Shown here one piece after another: positions 1 through 9,387 of a stretch of 64,000 nucleotides of DNA; the stretch's first letter is position 1; each line of letters starts with the position of its first letter. The stretch lies in assembly GCA_023146255.1 (NCBI GenBank), contig JAGLCJ010000002.1:8281-72280 (forward strand), in the 5' to 3' direction. A program made the position numbers and the translations under genes. A model generated the notes under the pieces. The model was not told the origin of the DNA. It ran no database searches and was given only the letters and a program-made list of their open reading frames with translations. This DNA comes from Alcanivoracaceae bacterium (GTDB lineage Bacteria; Pseudomonadota; Gammaproteobacteria; Pseudomonadales; Alcanivoracaceae).

Positions 1-1
1 A

Positions 2-2056
2 CTGGAAACGGGTCGTATTGCCCGTCAGGCCACCGGCGCTGTCATGGTCACCATCGGCGAAATCGCCGTACTCGTGACTGTCGTTGGCAAAAAAGAAGCA
101 GATCCTTCCAAGGGCTTCTTCCCGCTGACCGTCAACTATCAGGAAAAGACCTACGCTGCCGGACGTATTCCGGGTGGTTTCTTCAAGCGCGAAGGCCGAC
201 CGTCAGAGAAAGAAACCCTGACCAGCCGCCTGATCGACCGCCCGATCCGTCCGCTGTTTCCAGAAGGCTTCATGAATGAAGTCCAGGTTATCGCCACGGT
301 GATGTCGGTCGGCAAAGATGCAGACCCGGATATCGCGGCAATGATTGGTACGTCCGCAGCACTGGCAATTTCCGGCATTCCGTTCAACGGCCCGATCGGT
401 GCTGCCCGTGTTGGCTTTATCGATGACATGTATGTGCTCAACCCGACTTACTCGGAGCTCAAGACATCGGCTCTGGATCTGGTTGTGGCCGGCACTGAAA
501 AAGCTGTGCTGATGGTCGAGTCGGAAGCCAGGGAGCTGAGCGAAGATCAGATGCTTGGCGCCGTGCTGTTTGGCCATATGGAAATGCAGACGGTGGTCAA
601 GGCTGTGCGCGAGTTTGCCGCCGAAGTTGGCACCCCGCAGTGGCAATGGCAGGCTCCGGCCGCCAATACCGCTGTCTATGATGCGGTGAAGGCCAAGGTT
701 GGCGCCGACCTGGCTGCCGCCTACAGCATCACTGACAAGCAGCAGCGTTATGCTCGCATCGGCGAGCTGAAAGCCGCCGTGGTCGAAGCGCTGGTCACTG
801 GCGAGGAAGGTGCGCCGGAGAAGGGCGAAGTGTCCAAGCAGTTCTCCGAGCTGGAATACCGCACCGTGCGCGACGCCATTCTTGACGGTAAACCGCGTAT
901 TGATGGTCGCGATCTGAAAACCGTGCGTCGCATCGAAACCGAGATCTCGGTGTTGCCGAAGACCCACGGCTCTGCCCTGTTTACTCGTGGCGAGACCCAG
1001 GCCATTGTTGCGGCCACTCTTGGCGGCATGCGTGATGCCCAGAACATCGACGCGCTGGAAGGCTCGCGCACTGACCGCTTTATGCTGCACTACAACTTCC
1101 CGCCGTTCTGCGTCGGTGAGACCGGCATGGTTGGCAGCCCGAAGCGTCGTGAAATCGGTCATGGCCGCCTTGCCCGTCGTGGCGTGCAGGCGGTGTTGCC
1201 GGATGAAACCACCTTCCCGTACGCCATCCGTGTGGTCTCGGAAATTACCGAGTCGAACGGTTCGTCTTCGATGGCATCGGTGTGTGGCACGTCGCTGGCA
1301 CTGATGGACGCCGGTGTGCCGATCAAGGCGCCGGTGGCCGGTATTGCCATGGGTCTGGTCAAGGAAGAAGACGGCCGCTTCGCGGTGCTGTCCGACATCC
1401 TCGGCGACGAAGATCACCTCGGCGACATGGACTTCAAGGTGGCTGGTACCGCCAATGGCGTGACCGCCCTGCAGATGGACATCAAGATCGAAGGCATCAA
1501 CGAAGAAATCATGGAAGTGGCCCTGAATCAGGCCCGCGAAGGCCGTCTGCATATTCTTGGCGAAATGGCACGCACCATGTCGGCGCCGCGCAGTGAGCTG
1601 AGCGAGAATGCCCCGACCCTGATCAGCATCAAGATCAATGCCGAGAAGATTCGTGATGTGATCGGCAAGGGCGGTGCCACCATTCGGGCACTGACAGAAG
1701 CCACTGGCGCTAACATCGATATCAATGACGATGGCACCATCAAGGTCTATGGTGCGACCCGCGAATCTGCGCTGGATGCCGTGCGTCGTATTGAAGCCAT
1801 TACGGCAGAGCCGGAAGTGGGTGAAATCTACGAAGGCAAAGTTACCCGGGTGGTGGATTTCGGCGCTTTCGTTGAAATCATGCCGGGTACCGAAGGTCTG
1901 CTGCACATTTCCCAGATCGCTCAGGAACGAGTGGAAAAAGTCAGTGATTACGTCAAGGAAGGCGACATGATCAAGGTCAAGGTGCTGGATGTGGACCAGC
2001 GTGGCCGGATCAAGCTGTCCATGAAAGAAGCTCAGCTCGAAGCCAGCCAGGCCTGA
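2..2056 (+). CDS. pnp: Polyribonucleotide nucleotidyltransferase (PNPase), 5' end outside window
   Basis: Phosphorolytic 3'-5' exoribonuclease of RNA turnover and a degradosome partner. The reading frame is open from base 2, and the first residues (LETGRIARQ) match the usual start region of PNPase, so roughly 17 N-terminal residues lie upstream and the Met at base 44 is internal. Two RNase PH-like core domains are visible; the second carries FTRGETQA, GSPKRREIGHG and SDILGDEDHLGDMDF, the catalytic Asp region. A KH domain (VIGKGGATIRALTE) and a C-terminal S1 domain (GKVTRVVDFGAFVEI) follow. The C-terminus is short after S1. A strong terminator lies 24 bases after the stop, so this is the last gene of its transcript (normally rpsO-pnp). 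Confidence 0.97.
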   Translation: METGRIARQATGAVMVTIGEIAVLVTVVGKKEADPSKGFFPLTVNYQEKTYAAGRIPGGFFKREGRPSEKETLTSRLIDRPIRPLFPEGFMNEVQVIATVMSVGKDADPDIAAMIGTSAALAISGIPFNGPIGAARVGFIDDMYVLNPTYSELKTSALDLVVAGTEKAVLMVESEARELSEDQMLGAVLFGHMEMQTVVKAVREFAAEVGTPQWQWQAPAANTAVYDAVKAKVGADLAAAYSITDKQQRYARIGELKAAVVEALVTGEEGAPEKGEVSKQFSELEYRTVRDAILDGKPRIDGRDLKTVRRIETEISVLPKTHGSALFTRGETQAIVAATLGGMRDAQNIDALEGSRTDRFMLHYNFPPFCVGETGMVGSPKRREIGHGRLARRGVQAVLPDETTFPYAIRVVSEITESNGSSSMASVCGTSLALMDAGVPIKAPVAGIAMGLVKEEDGRFAVLSDILGDEDHLGDMDFKVAGTANGVTALQMDIKIEGINEEIMEVALNQAREGRLHILGEMARTMSAPRSELSENAPTLISIKINAEKIRDVIGKGGATIRALTEATGANIDINDDGTIKVYGATRESALDAVRRIEAITAEPEVGEIYEGKVTRVVDFGAFVEIMPGTEGLLHISQIAQERVEKVSDYVKEGDMIKVKVLDVDQRGRIKLSMKEAQLEASQA

Positions 2057-2079
2057 TCCGGCCATGCTGTTCGACTGAC

Positions 2080-2107
2080 AATAAACCCCGGCATGCCGGG
2101 GTTTATT
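2080..2107 (+). terminator. Rho-independent terminator of pnp
   Basis: A perfect 13-bp inverted repeat (AATAAACCCCGGC and its complement, with AT between them) ends in TTTATTGTT. It can act in both directions, but only pnp reads into it. Confidence 0.85.
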
Positions 2108-2225
2108 GTTTCTGGTCATGGCGTTCCATGGTCAGAATATGGGAAAGTCTCGGCATCAGAGGATCCTGATGCCCTAACAGAGCAGACTCACAACAGCGCT
2201 GTTCCACCATCCAGAAGAGGCGAGA

Positions 2226-4460
2226 ATGAAAGCCGATACACGCAAGATTATTTATACCCAGACTGACGAAGCTCCTGCCCTTGCCACCTATTCCTTCCTG
2301 CCGATTCTGAATGCCTTTACCCGGGCCGCGGGGATTGTCGTTGAGCCGGTGGATATTTCCCTGGCGGCACGCATTCTGGCCCTTTTCCCGGAGTATCTGC
2401 CAGAAGACAAGCGGGTGCCGGATAACCTTGCGGCGCTGGGCAAGCTGACCCTGCAGCCGGAAGCCAATATCATCAAGCTGCCAAATGTGAGTGCCTCAAT
2501 CCCGCAGCTGAAAAACGCCATTGCCGAGTTGCAGGCACATGGCTATCCGGTGCCGGACTACCCGGACGAGCCGGCCAACGATGAAGAGCGCACCATCAAG
2601 GCGGCCTACGGCAAGGCCCTGGGCAGCTCGGTAAACCCGGTGATCCGTGAGGGTAACTCCGATCGCCGTGCTTCCACGGCAGTGAAGAACTTTGCCAAGA
2701 AACACCCGCATTCCATGGGTAAGTGGAGCCAGTCATCACGGACCCATGTCGCGCACATGCGCGCCGGCGATTTCTACCATGGTGAAAAGTCCCGCACCAT
2801 GGAAAAGGATGATGTGCTCCGTATCGAGCTGCTGACCAAAGATGGCCGGACCATCGTTCTGAAAGAAAAAACCCCAGTGCTGGAGGGCGAGGTAGTTGAC
2901 GCCATGTTCATGAGCGTCAGGGCCCTGCGAAAATTTCTTGAGGAGGAAATCGAAGGTGCGCGCAAGGCGGGGATGCTGTTCTCGCTGCACGTTAAGGCAA
3001 CCATGATGAAGGTTTCGCACCCGATCGTGTTTGGTCATGCCGTGACGGTGTATTTCAAGGATGTGTTCGAGAAGCACAAGGCGCTGTTTGAGGAAATCGG
3101 TGTCAATCCGAAAAACGGCCTGAGCAACCTGTACCAGAAAATTGCCAGCCTGCCGTACTCGCTGCGCGCCGAAATTGAAGAGGATATCCGTGATTGCTAT
3201 GCCCATCGCCCGGAAATGGCGATGGTGGATTCAGAACGTGGTATTTCCAACTTGCACGTGCCCAGTGATGTGATCGTTGATGCATCCATGCCGGCAATGA
3301 TCCGTGCCGGGGGAAAGATGTGGGGCACTGACGGCAAGCTGAAAGATACCAAGGCAGTGATCCCGGAAAGTACCTACGCGACCATCTATCAGGAAATTAT
3401 CAATTTCTGCAAACATCACGACGCCTTTGATCCGCGCACCATGGGTACGGTGCCGAACGTCGGATTAATGGCGCAGCAAGCTGAGGAGTATGGCTCCCAC
3501 GACAAGACATTCGAGCTGCCGGAAGATGGCACCGTGCGTGTGGTGGGCCAGAGTGGCGAAGTCTACTTCGAACATGAAGTTGAAAAAGGCGATATCTGGC
3601 GAGCCTGTCAGACCAAAGATGCAGCGATTCGTGACTGGGTTCGTCTGGCCGTGCAGCGCGCTCGTTTGAGCGGCATGCCAGCGGTGTTCTGGCTCGACCC
3701 TGAGCGTCCTCATGATGCCCAGATGATTGAGAAAGTTCAGCGCTATCTGAAAGACCATGACACCGAAGGGTTGGATATCAGCATCATGTCGCTGGATCAG
3801 GCCATCCGCCACACCATGGAGCGGCTGATTCGCGGCAAGGACACCATTTCGGTAACCGGTAACGTACTACGTGACTATCTCACCGACCTGTTCCCGATTC
3901 TGGAGCTTGGTACCAGCGCAAAGATGCTGTCGATCGTGCCGTTGCTGGCAGGAGGCGGCCTGTTTGAAACCGGTGCCGGTGGCTCTGCGCCAAAACACGT
4001 GCAGCAGTTTCTTGAAGAGAATCACCTGCGCTGGGATTCGCTCGGTGAGTTCCTGGCGATGATGGTGTCGCTGGAAGACCTCGGTGATAAAACCGGCAAT
4101 AAAAAAGCCAGCGTACTGGCGAAGACGCTGGATCAAGCCACTGCAGTGTTCCTTGACGAGGACAAGTCTCCATCACGCAAGGCCGGTGAAATTGACAACC
4201 GTGGCAGTCACTTCTATCTGGCGCTGTACTGGGCCAAAGCATTGGCAGAGCAGTCTGATGATCCCGAGCTGAAGACCGGTTTTGCCCAGTTGGCCAGGCA
4301 GCTCAGTGATAACGAGCAGATCATCATGAATGAGCTGATTGCCACGCAGGGACAGCCGGTGGATATCGGCGGTTACTATCAGCCTGACCCGGAAAAAGTG
4401 ACGGCTGCGATGCGGCCAAGCCCGACTCTCAACAGGATTATCGACTCTGCCTTCAAATAG
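2226..4460 (+). CDS. icd: Monomeric NADP-dependent isocitrate dehydrogenase
   Basis: TCA-cycle enzyme that oxidatively decarboxylates isocitrate to 2-oxoglutarate and makes NADPH in the cytoplasm. The 744-residue length and the opening DTRKIIYTQTDEAPALATYS are typical of the monomeric IDH family (about 740 residues), which is unrelated in size to the dimeric 415-residue enzyme. The conserved stretch around residues 155-190 (FAKKHPHSMGKWS, THVAHMRAGDF) and GTVPNVGLMAQQAEEYGSHD near residue 400 are present. The start follows the purine-rich stretch AGAAGAGGCGAG. It is a single-gene unit: pnp's terminator lies upstream, and a hairpin shared with the convergent tetR lies downstream. Confidence 0.96.
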   Translation: MKADTRKIIYTQTDEAPALATYSFLPILNAFTRAAGIVVEPVDISLAARILALFPEYLPEDKRVPDNLAALGKLTLQPEANIIKLPNVSASIPQLKNAIAELQAHGYPVPDYPDEPANDEERTIKAAYGKALGSSVNPVIREGNSDRRASTAVKNFAKKHPHSMGKWSQSSRTHVAHMRAGDFYHGEKSRTMEKDDVLRIELLTKDGRTIVLKEKTPVLEGEVVDAMFMSVRALRKFLEEEIEGARKAGMLFSLHVKATMMKVSHPIVFGHAVTVYFKDVFEKHKALFEEIGVNPKNGLSNLYQKIASLPYSLRAEIEEDIRDCYAHRPEMAMVDSERGISNLHVPSDVIVDASMPAMIRAGGKMWGTDGKLKDTKAVIPESTYATIYQEIINFCKHHDAFDPRTMGTVPNVGLMAQQAEEYGSHDKTFELPEDGTVRVVGQSGEVYFEHEVEKGDIWRACQTKDAAIRDWVRLAVQRARLSGMPAVFWLDPERPHDAQMIEKVQRYLKDHDTEGLDISIMSLDQAIRHTMERLIRGKDTISVTGNVLRDYLTDLFPILELGTSAKMLSIVPLLAGGGLFETGAGGSAPKHVQQFLEENHLRWDSLGEFLAMMVSLEDLGDKTGNKKASVLAKTLDQATAVFLDEDKSPSRKAGEIDNRGSHFYLALYWAKALAEQSDDPELKTGFAQLARQLSDNEQIIMNELIATQGQPVDIGGYYQPDPEKVTAAMRPSPTLNRIIDSAFK

Positions 4461-4474
4461 TTGCGCCAGTATGG

Positions 4475-4507
4475 CCCCTGCATTTGAGTCCGACGCAAAT
4501 GCAGGGG
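4475..4507. terminator. Hairpin between icd and the TetR gene
   Basis: A 12-bp perfect stem (CCCCTGCATTTG and its complement) with a 9-base loop sits between two convergent genes, two bases from the tetR stop codon. It lacks a good T-run, so it may stop transcription only weakly or protect 3' ends. Confidence 0.6.
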
Positions 4508-4508
4508 G

Positions 4509-5141
4509 CTAGCGGACCAGCATTTTCGCCAGCGTGCTGACAAGTGCCTGTTCCATTGCCTCAGCGTCAGCGGATTTCCCAAATGCCGCTTCGGCACTGA
4601 AATAGCCAAACAGAGTGCTTTGCACCACCATCGCCAGTACTCGGGGATCGGCGTCGAGTAGCTCGCCACGCTGGATACGCCCCGAATAGCTCTTTGCCAC
4701 TGCCTCTGTGGCCTGATTCACAAAGGCATCGCGCAGTCGCTTGATCAAAGCCGGAAAGTGATCCGCTGCCCGAGTAAGCAGACTGATCAGGGCCGCGTTC
4801 TGTCGCAGCCCGATTAATGTCAGCTGGAATTGCTGTCTGAGCGCCTGCTGTATATCGGTTTCCGGGTTGTAGAGCGCATCCTGTTCCATGGCGCGGCGGG
4901 ATTGGGCCCGTTCGATTTCACGCTCTATGATGGCCTCCAGCAATGTCTCCTTGTCGGTGAAATGGCGGTAGAAACTGCCGCTGCCGGACTTCAGCCCGAC
5001 GGATTCCTCCAACTCGCTCACCGTAACGCCTTCCACGCCCTTCTGGGCAAACAGCCTCAGGCCTGCGTCCAGCAGGCGGTGGCGGGTTTGTCCGCGCGGC
5101 TTGCGGCCGCTGACAGTGGTCGTCGCTTTTGATTGCGTCAT
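4509..5141 (-). CDS. TetR-family transcriptional regulator
   Basis: A 210-residue repressor-type protein. The N-terminal TetR helix-turn-helix is clear (residues about 15-60: LLDAGLRLFAQKGVEGVTV, then GSGSFYRHFTDKETLLEA). The C-terminal ligand domain has a TetR_C-like ending (ALVSTLAKMLVR) resembling regulators of efflux or fatty-acid genes. The frame stays open 44 codons further upstream, but that part is low in family likeness and the Met at 5141 gives the normal length. It is divergent from the large secreted-protein gene at 5305. Two palindromes with the same GCAAGA half-sites lie between them, so it probably represses that gene and perhaps itself. The ligand is unknown. Confidence 0.9.
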   Translation of the reverse strand: MTQSKATTTVSGRKPRGQTRHRLLDAGLRLFAQKGVEGVTVSELEESVGLKSGSGSFYRHFTDKETLLEAIIEREIERAQSRRAMEQDALYNPETDIQQALRQQFQLTLIGLRQNAALISLLTRAADHFPALIKRLRDAFVNQATEAVAKSYSGRIQRGELLDADPRVLAMVVQSTLFGYFSAEAAFGKSADAEAMEQALVSTLAKMLVR

Positions 5142-5200
5142 CAAGTGCCCTGTGCACAGCGGAGTTGTGACCATGATGGTCATGCCGTTCGGGCCATTAT

Positions 5201-5216
5201 GCAAGACCAATCTTGC
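5201..5216. promoter_or_regulatory. Palindromic operator 1 (GCAAGA-N4-TCTTGC)
   Basis: Perfect 6+6 inverted repeat with a 4-base spacer in the tetR / LamG-protein divergent region. Its half-sites are identical to those of the second copy, whose centre is 29 bases away. The size and symmetry suit a TetR dimer (inference). Confidence 0.7.
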
Positions 5217-5223
5217 GCCTTGG

Positions 5224-5252
5224 CTTAAAGCAAGAATAGTCTTGCATATAAT
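5224..5252 (+). promoter_or_regulatory. Sigma-70 promoter of the LamG/CxxCH protein gene
   Basis: A perfect TATAAT (-10) lies at 5247-5252, and a weak -35 (CTTAAA, 5224-5229) is 17 bases upstream. Operator 2 fills the spacer, so bound repressor would exclude polymerase. Confidence 0.6.
5230..5245. promoter_or_regulatory. Palindromic operator 2 (GCAAGA-N4-TCTTGC)
   Basis: Second perfect copy of the palindrome, lying exactly between the -35 and -10 elements of the rightward promoter. This is a classic position for repression by the adjacent TetR protein. Confidence 0.72.
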
Positions 5253-5304
5253 GGAAAACGTCACTAATACCAATTACTTAGAATAACCAGAATGGAGGTG
5301 TCAG

Positions 5305-8070
5305 ATGGGGTGGTGTGCATCAATGCTGCAAAAACGCTGGATCAGCTTGCCGGCCGGTCTTGGCGGCCTGTTGCTGGTCACGGATGCGCTGGGCATGGCC
5401 ACGGTGCCGCCACCACCGCGGCCGGAGCCGCCGCTGATCATGCGCGACATGGCCAAAATCAACGACCAGTTTCAGTTCACCAGCCCGATTATCCCCGGTA
5501 ACCGGACCACCATGGATGGCCGTGTGGCGCTGGTGGCGGAGGGCGGTGCCGGACGTGAAGAAAGCCCGATATTGCGCCACCTGATTTTCTCGCTGCACGT
5601 CCCGGAGCGTGTCGGCAGCCCGATCATGACGGGGCCGGCAGGCGCAAAAATCCTCGGCGCCGGTCAGCCTGTCATGGTGCCGGTGCCGTCGGTGATTCCG
5701 GCTGGCTTGCCGCTGGTGAACTACAACTTCCACCACACCATTTGTGATGCCACGCCGGAGTTTTTCACCCCGGCGGAAAAACCCAACCCCTATACCTGTG
5801 GTGCCGACGGTCAGAATGACTGTTATGACGTGACCATCATTACTTCCACCAGTGTGCTGTTGACCACATCACTGTGGGGGACGCCGGCACGGATTGAGGT
5901 GGCAAGTCCGAAAACCCGGGATGCGCGCATCGTCGATGTGAGTCTGGGGGAAACCGTGCGCGGCGCTACCTTGCATAGCTCGCCGAACCTGAACGAGCCG
6001 GTGGTCACCGAGGACGGGCGGCTGCTCACTGGTCGGCGTGGCGGCTTCGCGCGGCTATGGACCAACCCCAATACCGGGCATACAGGAATTTACGGTCATG
6101 ATCTGGTTTATTCGGTGCTGCCGGACCATGCCGAGCCCTGCGATGTGACCGGCTGGAAGGATTTTCATCCCATATCTCATGCACCCTATGATCCGAACAT
6201 GGTGGGCCGTTACGGTCTGGCGGATTATCCGTTTCGCGATACCGAGGGCAACTATATTGCTGACGGGGACGACATGGGTGGCACTTATCCGTGGGTCGAT
6301 CGTCAGGGTGACAACGTGTTCATGTCAGGGATCGGGGCGCGCCTGAGCGAAGAGAAAACCGATCGCTTTCCGCGCCGTTGTGCCCGGAGTGGCGCCGATT
6401 GCGACAGTTACGAGCAGCCCAAGGATTATGATCGTGGGCAAATGGTCGGAGGTGCCTGGACGCACGGAAAATTTGTCTTGCTGGATGCCCAGATCAATCA
6501 TGTGGATTGGGCCGTCGGGGTAGCGCCGCAGGCGCATTTTAATGTTGACCTGTACCGCAACGCCGCCGGCGCGGATGTCAGCGTGCGAGTAGGTGGTGGC
6601 CGGTTCGTTATGCCATTGCGCAAGGATATGGTGCCGCACTATCCGGCTGGCTATTCCTTTAACCCGAACATTCTCGACTCGGTACAGAACATTTTTAATT
6701 ATCACCACAACCTGAAAACCATCACTCCACAGGATGTGGTCTGGTTGATGAGCAATGGTGTTGCCACGGATGAAATTGCCTTTGACGATTACCTGTATTT
6801 TGATTCGTTGATTATTTCCAACATGCAGGCATCAATTACCCAGGGGCCGCTGAACGTCAACAGCGGTCGCACGCCGCACTACCGTGATGGTAACAAGCGC
6901 AATCTGCATCAGGGCATCGTGCCGGTATTCAATATCTACGAAGGTGGCTCTGAAGAGATTCATATTCAGAACGCGGCCACCTCGCTGGAGTGGAAAACAC
7001 CCGCTTACGGAAGGGTCGAGCAGGGCAACAGCCGGATTGAGCCGGTGGCTCTGGGCGGTATTAAAGGCAAAGGCTTCTGGCTTGATGGCAGCAACCGGAT
7101 CAATTATTCAGTGCCGGATCAGCGCAACAAGGCAATCGCCGATTACCCCTGGTATATCAGCCTGTTCGTGGATCCAAGGCTGGCGGGCAATGAAGGCAAA
7201 CCGGTGACGCTGGTGAAATTTCCGGATGGCAGCGAAATCCGTGTGATGGCGTCCAATGGCAGCGTCCGACGTGTCCAGTACCTGAAAGGGGCTACGTTGA
7301 TGGCGGACGTCGGCCTGTTCGCCAAACCCGGCTGGCGCCATCTGGCCTGGCAGCTGGAGCCCGGCAATCGTACCGTGACGATGCTGGTGGATGGCTTCCC
7401 GCGCCACCGGAAAACGTTTTCCGAGCCGCTATTCCAGATGCAGCGTGGCGCCCTGATTGTCGGTGGCACCGGTAGCCCGTCATCTTCGTTCCGCGGTTGG
7501 CTGGACGACTTCAAGGTGCTGGCACAAAAGCTCAATCCTGAAGTGGCCTGCAATCATGCACGAGGCACTCTGGTGGCCATCGATTATCAGGAGCAGTGGC
7601 TCAACGTCGCTGGGAAATACCCTGACTGGGCGCACCAGGATGTGGCCCGGGTGGCCGGCGGTGACACTGCCGGCAGTGGCAAATATGCCTGCTTCCACGA
7701 TTACAGCCAGGATTGGGGCGCGCATCTGGCAAATATTCCGGACGGTACTCGGGGGCTTAGAGAGGCTATCAATTTCCCCGAGGGACCGTTGCGTTACGGC
7801 CAGCCACGACCGGATTCCACCAGCAATGCGTTCTGTCTGGCCTGTCACCATGATGCCGGCAAGAGCGGTTTGACCATCGAGGCACTGGCCTATCGGCCGA
7901 TCAACGTGGAAGACGATGAACGTCGCCAACCGAGTCAGCCACCGCAGCGGGTATTCGGTAATCTGCCGGCGAACTGGATTGCGCCAGGCCATGGTCTGGG
8001 AAGTCCGAGCCACTCTGATGTGGCGCCAGCTCAGGGCGCGAAAATAGATCAGTGGGTGTTGCCGCGCTGA
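5305..8070 (+). CDS. Large exported protein with a LamG-like domain and one CxxCH motif; function unknown
   Basis: A 921-residue protein I do not recognise as a named family. It starts 5 bases after GGAGGTG. A signal-like hydrophobic segment (residues about 12-30) is followed by a Pro-rich stretch. The middle (about 100-570) is Asp/Asn/aromatic-rich with no motif I can name. Residues about 580-735 look like a concanavalin/LamG jelly-roll: GKGFWLDGSNRINY, WRHLAWQLEPGNRTVTMLVDG, FRGWLDDFKVL. Near the C-terminus Cys844-x-x-Cys847-His848 (CLACH) is a c-type haem attachment motif; other cysteines (for example Cys749) could form disulfides. Haem binding is inference. It is probably periplasmic or extracellular and controlled by the divergent TetR through two operators. 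A terminator follows. Confidence 0.8.
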   Translation: MGWCASMLQKRWISLPAGLGGLLLVTDALGMATVPPPPRPEPPLIMRDMAKINDQFQFTSPIIPGNRTTMDGRVALVAEGGAGREESPILRHLIFSLHVPERVGSPIMTGPAGAKILGAGQPVMVPVPSVIPAGLPLVNYNFHHTICDATPEFFTPAEKPNPYTCGADGQNDCYDVTIITSTSVLLTTSLWGTPARIEVASPKTRDARIVDVSLGETVRGATLHSSPNLNEPVVTEDGRLLTGRRGGFARLWTNPNTGHTGIYGHDLVYSVLPDHAEPCDVTGWKDFHPISHAPYDPNMVGRYGLADYPFRDTEGNYIADGDDMGGTYPWVDRQGDNVFMSGIGARLSEEKTDRFPRRCARSGADCDSYEQPKDYDRGQMVGGAWTHGKFVLLDAQINHVDWAVGVAPQAHFNVDLYRNAAGADVSVRVGGGRFVMPLRKDMVPHYPAGYSFNPNILDSVQNIFNYHHNLKTITPQDVVWLMSNGVATDEIAFDDYLYFDSLIISNMQASITQGPLNVNSGRTPHYRDGNKRNLHQGIVPVFNIYEGGSEEIHIQNAATSLEWKTPAYGRVEQGNSRIEPVALGGIKGKGFWLDGSNRINYSVPDQRNKAIADYPWYISLFVDPRLAGNEGKPVTLVKFPDGSEIRVMASNGSVRRVQYLKGATLMADVGLFAKPGWRHLAWQLEPGNRTVTMLVDGFPRHRKTFSEPLFQMQRGALIVGGTGSPSSSFRGWLDDFKVLAQKLNPEVACNHARGTLVAIDYQEQWLNVAGKYPDWAHQDVARVAGGDTAGSGKYACFHDYSQDWGAHLANIPDGTRGLREAINFPEGPLRYGQPRPDSTSNAFCLACHHDAGKSGLTIEALAYRPINVEDDERRQPSQPPQRVFGNLPANWIAPGHGLGSPSHSDVAPAQGAKIDQWVLPR

Positions 8071-8116
8071 TGTCCGATACCGGGGTCCAGCTGCTGGCAG
8101 TGCAAAGATCTGTCAG

Positions 8117-8138
8117 CCGCCGGAGCCCGGCGTTTTTT
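8117..8138 (+). terminator. Rho-independent terminator
   Basis: CGCCGG-AGC-CCGGCG stem-loop followed by six T, 47 bases after the stop of the LamG/CxxCH gene. Confidence 0.88.
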
Positions 8139-8165
8139 CAACTGACAGGTTTTGGGCTGGGTTCG

Positions 8166-9311
8166 TTAGGGCAAGCTGCCATCGGCAGACAGTTTCTCCA
8201 GAAACTCCAGTCGCTGCTGGGCCGCCGGATCCTGGTAGGGCTCGTCACTGTAGCTGTCCAGCGGAAAACCGTTAACCGGATAGCTCTCGGCCTGCGAGCT
8301 GCCATAGCGGGTTTGTTCTCCGGGAGCCGCCGGCATTCGCATAAGATTGATATCTGTCAGCACATAGGGGCCAGCCAGGCCTTGCTCCGTTAGTGTTGTG
8401 GCATGCACCTTCAGCAGGCCGGTGACGTTGCCAGCCGATAGCGTAAAAGTGCTGTTCAGGTGAGCCACCGGCTCGCCAGCCTGAGTGAAAAGGTTAGTCT
8501 GCACCCGGTACATGCCTGCGTCCATCACCTGAAAGAACACGGGGATAAAGAGGTGAGTCCCATCGGTGTAGGCCGCGCCAATCGCATCGAGACTCGCCGT
8601 GCTTTGGAAGAGTTGAATCATCGTCGATGCGCTGGAGCTCTGTCCGTCGGACAGGGCAAGGAGCGCCGCGACTTCAACCTCGGCGTTTGCAAACGGGGAG
8701 AGTGCGGTGGCCGGAATCGTCGCCGCGAAGGTATCGACATTGCCCTGCGTACGGGTTTTCACCAGCAAGACAGGGGGGCTACTGGCGTTCCGGGAGCGGA
8801 TCAATACTTGCACTGAAGTCGCCTTGAGTGGCGGAGCTGACGAACCGCTACCGTCACTAACGACGATTACCTGCACCGGCAGTTCGCGGTTGCTGTCGAC
8901 AATATAGTGGGGCAATTCGATGCTGACCCGAAGTGATGGTGCATTCGACAGCGGCCGTTCTTCCGGGACAAACGCGCGCGGGTTGAGTGCGCTCCAGTCA
9001 TTGTCGGTTAGCGGTTGCGAGTATGTGGGGAAGCGGCTGTCACGTTGGTAGGCACTGGCAATCTCTGCCAGCTGCTCTTGCATGGGATTTTCCGGTGCCA
9101 CAGACGGTTCCGCGTCCAGACTCTGCTCCGGCTGTTCTGTTGGCGCACTGGGGCCGAGGGATTCTCCGGATCTGCCAGGGGCGTTCTCCGGAGTCCTGGC
9201 AGATAGCACGATGCTTTGTCCGGCATCCGCTTCCGGAGCCTCGTCCTGCATGGCTATCAGAACTGCCACCAGCACTGCTGCCATGCCTGCCACTATCCGG
9301 ATCTTGTTCAT
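8166..9311 (-). CDS. Membrane-anchored or exported beta-rich protein, unknown, downstream of a lipase-like gene
   Basis: A 381-residue protein (ATG at 9311; an in-frame GTG at 9317 is the alternative). One N-terminal hydrophobic helix (IRIVAGMAAVLVAVLIAM) could be a signal anchor. A Glu/Pro/Ser-rich linker (to about residue 85) is followed by roughly 250 residues of predicted beta strands resembling Ig-like domains (LRVSIELPHYIVDSNRELPVQ, MYRVQTNLF). It follows the secreted hydrolase gene by 76 bases on the same strand, the position a lipase foldase (Lif) would occupy, but it lacks the helical Lif fold. Export or surface partnership with the hydrolase is inference. I cannot assign a function. 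Confidence 0.75.
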   Translation of the reverse strand: MNKIRIVAGMAAVLVAVLIAMQDEAPEADAGQSIVLSARTPENAPGRSGESLGPSAPTEQPEQSLDAEPSVAPENPMQEQLAEIASAYQRDSRFPTYSQPLTDNDWSALNPRAFVPEERPLSNAPSLRVSIELPHYIVDSNRELPVQVIVVSDGSGSSAPPLKATSVQVLIRSRNASSPPVLLVKTRTQGNVDTFAATIPATALSPFANAEVEVAALLALSDGQSSSASTMIQLFQSTASLDAIGAAYTDGTHLFIPVFFQVMDAGMYRVQTNLFTQAGEPVAHLNSTFTLSAGNVTGLLKVHATTLTEQGLAGPYVLTDINLMRMPAAPGEQTRYGSSQAESYPVNGFPLDSYSDEPYQDPAAQQRLEFLEKLSADGSLP

Positions 9312-9387
9312 GGACACCCATCTGACGTCGGTCGTGAATGAGGTTACTGGCCCCGTGCCTAAGGGGCCAGTGCTCAGTATCGGCCGG

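Noticed and set aside
203..2119. Long minus-strand frame opposite pnp
   Set aside because: It is the reverse-complement shadow of a well-conserved gene in GC-rich DNA; the product is His/Gln/Arg-rich with no family match.
5169..5181. GACCAT-G-ATGGTC palindrome
   Set aside because: Short odd-length palindrome with no second copy; it may be chance in the tetR leader.
8166..9311. Lipase foldase (Lif)
   Set aside because: Right position and N-terminal anchor, but the body is beta-rich and lacks the extended helical Lif sequence.
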